Assembly: GCF_001039355.2 (NCBI RefSeq)
Contig: NW_019775876.1
Location: 55,846-118,012 of the forward strand
Direction: 5' to 3'
Source of the DNA: Lingula anatina
Taxonomy: Eukaryota; Brachiopoda; Lingulata; Lingulida; Lingulidae
Length of the DNA stretch: 62,167 nt
The notes under the pieces were generated by a model, which saw nothing but the letters and a program-made list of their open reading frames with translations, did no database searches and was not told where the DNA came from. The position numbers and the translations under genes were made by a program. Of the stretch, positions 54,001 to 62,167 are shown piece by piece. Position 1 is the stretch's first letter, and each line of letters starts with the position of its first letter.

Positions 54001-55968
54001 TGGACGACTTTTTTTTTTTGCTTTGGGTTCCTACTTCAAAAATCACAGAAGGGATTTGCAGATAAACCTGAAATGACAGTTCGGAAAATTCTGATTCGCA
54101 GGAAACACCAACCCTTCTGTGTAGTTAACTTAGTTTAAAAAGTTTCCCAATTTAAAAAAAATATATATGGCACTTTTACGTTTTCTTTTATACTTTTAAG
54201 TGCTTAAAAGCATGCGTTTGTAAATGTATAACAGCCTTTGAAGGAAAGTACTGTCACGAATATTTGGCATTTATTTTCAAAAGTATAATCAGTTTAAAAT
54301 AAAATCCAAAATAAGTAAACGAAATTTCAATTTTTCCTTTAAAATGCGCAACCTCGTAACAATTCTACTTATGTCAATAGCATAAATTAAAAAAAAAAAA
54401 ATACAAAAATATTTCAGAAAAAAGGCTCTGAATTTTGTAATAATCCTGTGTATTATTAGACCTATGCAACCAAAACATGATAAATCTAAAGGCATCAAAA
54501 CTTTAATACACGCCATTTCAACTTTCATTCACAGAAATTGGTTTCTTGTGATAAAATATCATTAACTGATTTCAATGTTTTTTACTTCGGCTATCGTGTT
54601 ACAACTTCATTTTATTGTTTTTACAAAAATCAGAATGCTAGAAAGCATTGCTTCCCATCAGAGACGCCAACAAAGAGTTCATCAGTATGGAAGTTTTGAC
54701 AAAACCGTATTGTCTTAAAGCAAGTACGTGAAATACTCGTAAGGATCTCTTTGTAAAGTAGCATAATTCATTAAAATTGCACACTGAAAGGTAATGTCTT
54801 TTACTTTAGCTGGTAAACATACCGGTAATATGTTATGCTATTAAATATCTCTTCGTAGCTATATCTTTATCTGAGCATATTTCAATTGTGTTATCGAAAC
54901 TTCATCTGCCTAAATTGAGATATGCTTCCACATTCTCCTTCCGACGATTTTTTTTATTAACGAGAAATCAAATGTTGATAAAATATTCTTCACTTTTTTA
55001 CATTAAATTGCTCTCTTCTAACCCAATAAAAGCTTTTGTCAACGCGTGAAAATGTATATTTGTTTTCTTTGAAATTTCATACCAGTGTACCTTGCAGGCA
55101 TTTGGAATTAGTTCCCATTACCGCTAAAAAGCGCAATCTTTCCTTTCGCAAAAATAAAATTCAATACTACAGGGAAGAAAATGTAAACCTACATTAGAAG
55201 GATTAAATTTCGTTAACGAAAATATTTACCTGAAATTATTCACAATTAGACATTATAATTACGCAATATACAAGATGAACAGGTATTTCGTTTTCGATAC
55301 TAATAGTTAAAATAATTACATTTAAGAGCATAATGCTAATGAACATCGACTGATGCCCTAACCCAAGTTAAATTACTGTTCAGTTGATCACATTTATTAT
55401 TTCGATGCCAGAGACCATATCGGAAATCAGGCTTTAATTAACTTGTGAAATCCCAATGGCGGCATTTAGAATTCCCAGTTAAAACATCGACTATAGCGAC
55501 AACAGTCGGTCACGGCTAATTCGTTCGTTTCACTATGAAGCAATAACGTGGAAATAATGCTGGATTTACACGGGAATTGAACCCGCTTCGTTGGCAGACA
55601 CGGCACTAGTAAAAACAGGCACGGAGCGTTCCCTTTCTTTACTTTCCGAATTTCTTTTCAGCGTGTAAACAAACGGCTCTTTCAGTCTCGAAGCTCGTGG
55701 CCTACAGAAGAGCGTCGCGTTCCATACTGTGTAAGCTGTGCATACTTCGTTTTAAGATACTTAATGAAAAACCGTGTCTTCTCCTCTTCTCTCCGTATAG
55801 TCTGTTAAGTCTCAACTATTTTTCAGGGGATTTTTATGAGAATAAAGGATAAAGAAAGTGGAAGTAAAAACCGCGCAATCGGTCAACATTTGTTAGTATT
55901 GAAGTTGGGGCATATAAACTTTTGATAAATGCGATAATACCAAAAACGATTACTGAAGAAATGGATGT

Positions 55969-56009
<41 letters not shown>

Positions 56010-56033
56010 TGGGGGGGGGGGTGGGGGGGGGGG
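55969..56033. repeat. (GT)n followed by poly-G runs
   Basis: About 19 GT units followed by two runs of G interrupted by single T. G-quadruplex potential, and the base count may be unreliable. Confidence 0.9.
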
Positions 56034-56761
56034 TATTCGAGATCGAATTTCTGTTCGTCTTTCCAAACATATTTTTACAACACACACCAACGCATAGGAC
56101 CAACATTAACATGCAGCCTCATCTGCACATACTGCAGCGAATACGTTGCAATATATTGATGTAATTTTTTCTGACTTAAACGCTGTAGAACACGCCGCTT
56201 TTCCGGAACAACTACGGTACAAGCCAGAACAATTACATAGTCGGGATTTGAACCAACCTCTGACAGCCAGTGTGTCACAGGCACCTGGTGCACGCGTTCT
56301 GTTTGAAAGCTAGTCTTACAGGCACTGAATAATCGCAGTTTGTGTCTCTTGATTATTGAAATATTTCACCCCCACACCCCCAATATATCCTTATTACGAG
56401 AAGGACAAATAGATGCCCGTATGACCTACCGACTAATACAGTGAAACTGAACCTGATGGCAGTTAGAAAATGTTCTAACGGGTTTGGAGAGTGTTTCATA
56501 AGCATTTTTATTTAATTTCCGTTTCAGTTCGAAAATTTATCTTAGTATCAGATTACATAAAATCTGCCTAGTCATTAGGTCGATTAGTCCCTTGTGATAA
56601 CTGCAATATAAAGAGCCTAGCATTTAATTCCAATGATGTTTCAATATTACAGCGATTATCAGTAACGCAGGTGATAGTCGATAGTTGAGAGGTAATATAG
56701 GAGGAGTTTGTACCATCTCCTGTATAAAGTGACGATGCAATCTCTTATTTTTTGGAAATGA

Positions 56762-56762
<1 letters not shown>

Positions 56763-56804
<42 letters not shown>

Positions 56805-56877
56805 ATGATATGTAAAAATGGATCTAAATTAGTTAATTTAATGAAAAATAAATAAACAAACTAATCAAAGGCTGATA

Positions 56878-56912
<35 letters not shown>

Positions 56913-56914
56913 AT
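56763..56914. repeat. Two (AAAT)n arrays
   Basis: AAAT arrays at 56763-56806 and 56878-56914, separated by about 70 bp that also contains AAATAAATAA motifs. Confidence 0.95.
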
Positions 56915-59046
56915 AGTATATGCTGATAATGAGGGTTAGGGCTCAAACTGCACTGATTCCCAGTAAACTCATTCTGCACATCTCACTGCAATCAATTAGT
57001 GCCAGCCACAATACCCAGAATTCATCGTCATATTATTATTGTCTTTTTTCCAGAGGTCCCACTCAGATTTCAAGGTCCACAAAAAGCAGGAAATGAACAA
57101 GCTGCTGTGAATCCCCGGGTGCCTTTAGAAATCTGACTGCGAAGATGTCTGTATGACACCGAGATGTCCACGTGTTGTCATATAAGCAGTAAACACCACG
57201 CATCACAATCGATGTGCGCACTTTTGAACTACTAATTATATACGGGCGACCAATTTCAAATTCTACATCTGAGGTAAATTGCGTTTCCTGATTACGCGAT
57301 GATAAATCAGAGCACATTGTGGCGCTCTTTGAATTTTGACCTGAATATGCAAGGTTTTAAGTCTGATGGAGCAAGGTAGGTTTATCATCGCGGTTGCTTC
57401 AAAGATAGTGAATAATTTAATGTGCGCGTCGATACCAGCACGCTCAGTACTGTGCCATTCCGAGTCTTCTTAATCACCCTGCGTATCATTCTCCTTTAAC
57501 TTACATATTCACGTTGGATTATCAATATCAGAGAGAATACTCTCTCGTGTGCGAATCAGGGTGCCCGCGGTGGGTTCGGAATCAAATCTACGTGTCGATA
57601 CAAGCGTGCTGAGATCAACTGGGGTGGTCAAATTCCCCGTAAAACGTGGATTCCTCTCCCTTTCAAACCCAACAGGTAATATAATGGTAATCGAAAGCCC
57701 GTTACGCGGCCGTGCGATTCATTTCATCCTGCGTGCACGGTCCCAGTTGAAGCCGCCTTATCAAAACAGCTTGCCTACAATGAACTAGACGTTTATGCAA
57801 ACATCGTCTGCGTGACTTTTAGAAAATATCACGATTTGATAGGCGCAGTAAAACATGGTAGCGCGTTAGGTATTTATTGCGTTTTTACAAGCTCACGACA
57901 TTATGGAATTATTTCATTTTACGAAATAAGTGGATTTTGCTTTCTTGAGCAAATAATGAATTAATGACGCAGTGTTGTGTCACAATCTGTTGAACTTTGT
58001 GTAAATTATGTTGTATTGTGTTTACAAATAACTATGACGAACGGTAGAGCTTGGGAACTTACCGATCATTTTCTATATCTGCCTTTCGGTGATTTCTGAA
58101 GAATAAGTTTCTGACGTTTTTAAGTATTTACATGGGTTGATGGATATATAATTGCACGTCACAGCTGCTGTCATTCAGCACGTGATCTTAAAGTACCCTG
58201 CTGAATTAATTGTCATGATGGCGCAGCGTTGTCTTTGTTATAATTTTGCAAATCTAGTAAAAGAATATTAGATTTCTCTAAAGTCTTGACACGAACTGTT
58301 ATTTTTTACATCATATTGTTATTTTTCTAATTCTTTCAAGTTGGGGGGCGCTATAGGTTAGATTGATAAACACTATCTAGTGTTTAAGAATGTCAAATTA
58401 AAAAAATATTTTACAGATATGTTCCTGGTAAAAAGACTGTGGAAGTCAGAATTCTTTCAATGCATCTTTTAAGGCAAAATGATAACCTCTTTCTATTTTG
58501 TTGACTATGACGGATGTTGGTTTGGTACCTGAAAACTCCGGTTTGTGTCTTTACTTTTGATCTGATTAATGAAAAATTTAAATAGAACCCTCTGATCGAC
58601 GAAAAGTACGAGAAACAGTGAATTATGACATATCTGTTTCTCATTTACGTTTTTTCAAACTTGGGTCATTCTATAAAAGTGAATATTTGAGTCACGTCAG
58701 TAACACACCTTAAATTTGGCACCACTTTTTTAAATTTTGACTTGCCCTACTATTCAAAATGATTAGTTCTATTGCAACCTCCTATTTAAAAAGAAAGTAA
58801 AAAAATAATAAAATAAAATTGTTATAAAACAGTTATGGAAATACTGCACAAAATATGTGCGTCGCTGCCATGGTTTAAATATCCATTTATGTGGGCGGAA
58901 AGGGCCGGCAAACACGAATTTAAATTGAGAACATTGTCAGTTTTTGTATGGTCGTCTTGACTTATTGGCCAATTAACTTTTTTTACTATTTAGGTACTTC
59001 AGGGCCATCCTTACCCCAAATTAACTAACGTTATTAAGTAAGACCC

Positions 59047-59075
59047 CCACACACACACACACACAAACACACCAA

Positions 59076-59111
<36 letters not shown>
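59047..59111. repeat. (CA)n microsatellite
   Basis: CA repeat with a few AACA interruptions. Confidence 0.95.
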
Positions 59112-59114
<3 letters not shown>

Positions 59115-60641
59115 CCTGGCTTTCAACTCGTCCCCGGGGGTCGGGGAGGTTCAGCTGTAAACAAACAGAAGACGACCCACTGTGTTGAACTCCCATTTAA
59201 ATACGCAGTCACAGCGTTCTCGAGGGCCATACAGCATTCAACTCTCTTGGTAAATTGATTTGATTGCCAGTATGCTGTTTTAATGGCATGCGTGTAGAAT
59301 TCTGTCGGGAGCAAATGTACAGGGTCGGGTGGCATTGCGCTGTCGTACTGGTGTTTTTTATGAGAATGCTTTGACCTTTCGAGAGCTGCGTGAAACGTGA
59401 CGTAGTATACGGCGGAATACCTGGATTTGGGAGGCACATTACTGAATTTTAAGCCGTTAGCAACAAACATCGCCTCGGGTGCGTTTGTTAGTTTATGGTA
59501 AATTGTACAACTACAAGGCTGAAACGTTGGTGCAATTTCTTGGAAAACGTCGAACGTGTACATCCTACCTTATCAAAACTAGTGAAGGCTCAATTTTTGT
59601 TATCTGTAATTTTCACAATAAAAGATGAATATTTGACTGAACTTGCCCCCCCCCACAAGCTCCCCTTAGTTCTAATCCTCTTATTAAAAGTCACACGTCA
59701 ATTTCGCCATTTTAAAGATCAGATTTCTGGCGAGACTGTGACTTTGGTCGATGTCCTATATTCAGTGCGGGGGTTTATTTTTTTGCGGATTGTGCATAAT
59801 AACATTTTTGGCAGAAAAAAAGAAAGAAAAGACCAAATTAGTAAGGCACACGTAAAATCAAAGAAGAAGTGGTGATTTTTTTTACAGTCAGAATTCCTCG
59901 ATCGCTAAAATCGTAGCTAACAGATAAAAGTATTCGTTAGAAACTACATGTAAATGCTGATCTTACAGTCTCGATATGCACCCGCCGGTATATCTTATGA
60001 ATGACCCGTTACATTAATTCACATCTTACAGAATATATAACCAAACACAAATAATTTTCATAGATATAACAAGCACGTTTGCGGGTCGTGAACTATTTCA
60101 TTTTTCTTTCTATGCAGAGAACGCTGCGACCCTCTTTACATAAATGGCAGTGCACATACATTAACAGCTGCAGGTAGATTATTGTATACATATTTTTAAA
60201 ATCATATATTTCACTTTGGGTAGATGTACATGTAGGCATTAAGCAACTAGAGCCATGAACTATTGGCACAGTCAAAATTTAACATTGTCGGCCTAAGAAT
60301 ACATGCGACGCGAAATAACAGTTCTAGTCTTTTAAGCATTAGACAGAGTGCATTAATACACTGAAAGACGAGCAGTATCACGACAACCCCTCCACTTCTC
60401 CTCGACACCCTCACAGTTCATTATGCAGATTTGATTTTTTCTGTCACTGCCTGCGCGCGTTTTTCGACGCAAATCACGCGAAGTTCTCATGTGGCATTAG
60501 TATGTTTGCTACGAGGGCCGAGTGACGTAGTCTATTACCGTGATCGCTGGGGAAGAGAAGCCGTGTGCAAAAATACCGATATTCTCTTGCTGGCAATTTA
60601 GTCTGTAATGTGACATAAGATGAAAAGCAGTTGGAGTAGGG

Positions 60642-60668
60642 CAGAGAGAGAGAGAGAGAGAGAGAGAG
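60642..60668. repeat. (AG)n microsatellite
   Basis: Pure AG repeat. Confidence 0.95.
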
Positions 60669-62167
60669 GTTAGCAGGAGTATGATGAAAAGTCTGACCGA
60701 CAAAATTTGCTAAGGCATACATTTTTAAAAAGAGCATTTTTTTCTTTGCAGATATATATTTCAGTACGCCTTAAATTATCTCCCGGCTAATTCCGCCATA
60801 CTTGGCAATTGCACAATTCTTTTTATTTTTTTCTAAAAACTATCGAATGGCAGTTATATCACAAACAATACGCCTTTGCAGTACTTTGTACAAAGGTTAT
60901 GGCCGAAGCAACACGCGATATTTCAAGATGAGAGAAAAAAATAAAAGAAACCTAATTCACAGATGTTAAATTTCGTAAGCGGCTGGTTAACAAGATGCTA
61001 ACGGAGAGAAGGAGAGAGAAAAAAGCAGCGGAAGACGTGTTAAAATTTCGCTGCAAAAACCTATTATTGGGTTGCGTTACGCTTATCGGATCCGAGCTCG
61101 ATTCGATTATGTTCGGCAATGAGCATCACTTTAAACACTTGAAATGAGGTCAGACGAACGCTGAGAGATCTCCCTCTACGGGGTAAAGATAAGGACGCGC
61201 AGTGATTGCAATCTTGCTACTTCCCCAAATATCATATTCTTTTCACTGTGAAATGTCCCGATACATGCAAGGACCAAATATTTCTTTGGCACTTAAAAAA
61301 ATATCAAAATTTATTAAGTATACAGCTGTTTAAAATTCAATAAGTTGGCAACCTTGGTCTATAAATATGACTAAAACTAAGGTACGAAAATGCTTTTACT
61401 AGTCTGTTATTCCACAACTGCTTATTAGCAGAGATAGAGGGAACTGTACAGGCATATGTGAAATAGAGGAAAATTACCGAAGTCCATCGTGGCAATAGAA
61501 TATAATTTCCCACACAAAAAAATCTTCTGACCCAAGCACAGCCGTAAATTGGTCAAGTTGTTACCCTGTACCTCACACCAGTTTCCTCTTTTATTCATTA
61601 TCTAATACACAATGCCATTTAAAACAATAGTGAATGCGTCACGCCGAAATTCAGGGTACAAATGGAGCTGATAAAGAAGAAAATCGGCGTCAAGGGACAT
61701 TCACAGTGCCCGTATACGACGCATCAACGGTTGGAGATCTGCCATCGATCCAGATAGCGCCTTGAAAAATTATGTCGCCGCGACGAGACAAAAAACGAGG
61801 AAAGGCTCGACGAAAATCAAATTTCGTTGTCTAAACGTGACGAAATACAGAGATTCTTTGCAATATCCAGATGTTGTAATTCACGAAGAAAAAGAGGTAG
61901 AAAAAGAAGAGTCCGTCTACCCGACTGCTGTAGTGGATAAGATATTTATGTTTTTCTTTCCTTTTCCGTTTTCTTTCTGATTTTTTGCGGTTTCCCACAT
62001 AGCCATACCACAGAGAACTCAGCCAGAAAGAAAAAGAAGTATCTGAACATCCACACGAAATACACCAAAAATCCACAGGAAATATACCCGTCAAAAGAAA
62101 ATGACATTCCATGTTTGTTCTTTTTTAATTTAAAATATTCTCGTCCCTTCGTTTTTTTAATGTAAAT

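Larger units (their letters stand above)
51061..62167. other. Upstream / intergenic region
   Basis: No gene supported. It holds (CT)n (52061-52081), (GT)n with G-runs (55969-56033), two AAAT arrays (56763-56806, 56878-56914), (CA)n (59047-59111) and (AG)n (60642-60668). tRNA box-B-like fragments lie near 55580 and 56240. The longest open frame (59123-59563, minus, 146 codons) resembles no family I know and has no splice or promoter context. Confidence 0.55.

Noticed and set aside
55562-55640. tRNA-like T-arm (GCGGGTTCAATTCCCG) on the minus strand
   Set aside because: Box B and T-arm are present, but no D-arm, box A or complementary acceptor stem is found. It may be a SINE remnant.
56200-56300. 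Second box-B-like motif (GGTTCAAATCCCG) on the minus strand
   Set aside because: The T-stem pairs only with an 8-base loop and no cloverleaf can be formed.
59123-59563. 146-codon minus-strand frame
   Set aside because: Resembles no known family, lacks promoter, splice or poly(A) context, and one such frame is expected by chance in about 62 kb.
1-62167. CRISPR arrays, bacterial operons or viral genes
   Set aside because: None seen. The DNA is eukaryotic with introns, and no array-type repeats with unique spacers, polymerase, integrase or capsid-like frames are visible.

Overview
This is animal nuclear DNA. It is AT-rich, full of microsatellites and foldback repeats, and its genes are split by GT-AG introns of 0.2-13 kb. 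The RING/RAWUL Polycomb gene and the calmodulin-like EF-hand genes are metazoan. Base composition, repeat style and an unmerged contig overlap suggest a draft genome of a marine invertebrate. A mollusc or other lophotrochozoan is plausible, but I cannot name the phylum from sequence alone.

Layout. 1-8 kb: mostly repeats, a ~300 bp foldback element at 2.0-2.3 kb, and one possible exon of an unknown minus-strand gene at 780-867. 8.1-26 kb: EF-hand gene A on the plus strand. It has exon 1 at 8196, a 13 kb intron full of repeats, two alternative second exons (21226 and 22572), and a last exon that appears twice (23432 and 25055) because two contigs overlap around a 677-N gap. 27.1-33 kb: EF-hand gene B on the plus strand, a tandem paralogue with the same intron phases and a TATA promoter with a perfect CRE. 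33-37 kb: intergenic. 37.3-47.4 kb: a nine-coding-exon minus-strand gene for a BMI1/PCGF4-type Polycomb RING protein of 790 residues with a very long Gln-rich tail. A CpG-rich block at 50.85-51.06 kb may be its non-coding first exon. 51-62 kb: upstream or intergenic DNA with microsatellites and no gene I can support.

How the genes work. A and B encode small four-EF-hand calcium-sensor-like proteins (144 and 146 residues) that arose by tandem duplication. In gene A the reading frame requires exactly one of the two second exons: using both or neither gives an early stop, so the locus should make two isoforms that differ in EF-hand 2. The convergent BMI1-like gene encodes the PCGF subunit of Polycomb repressive complex 1 and has no evident functional link to the EF-hand genes.

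Most notable: the mutually exclusive EF-hand exons, the 572-residue C-terminal exon of the BMI1-like protein, and a 92-codon ORF inside gene A intron 1 that looks like a secreted amidated-peptide precursor (speculative).
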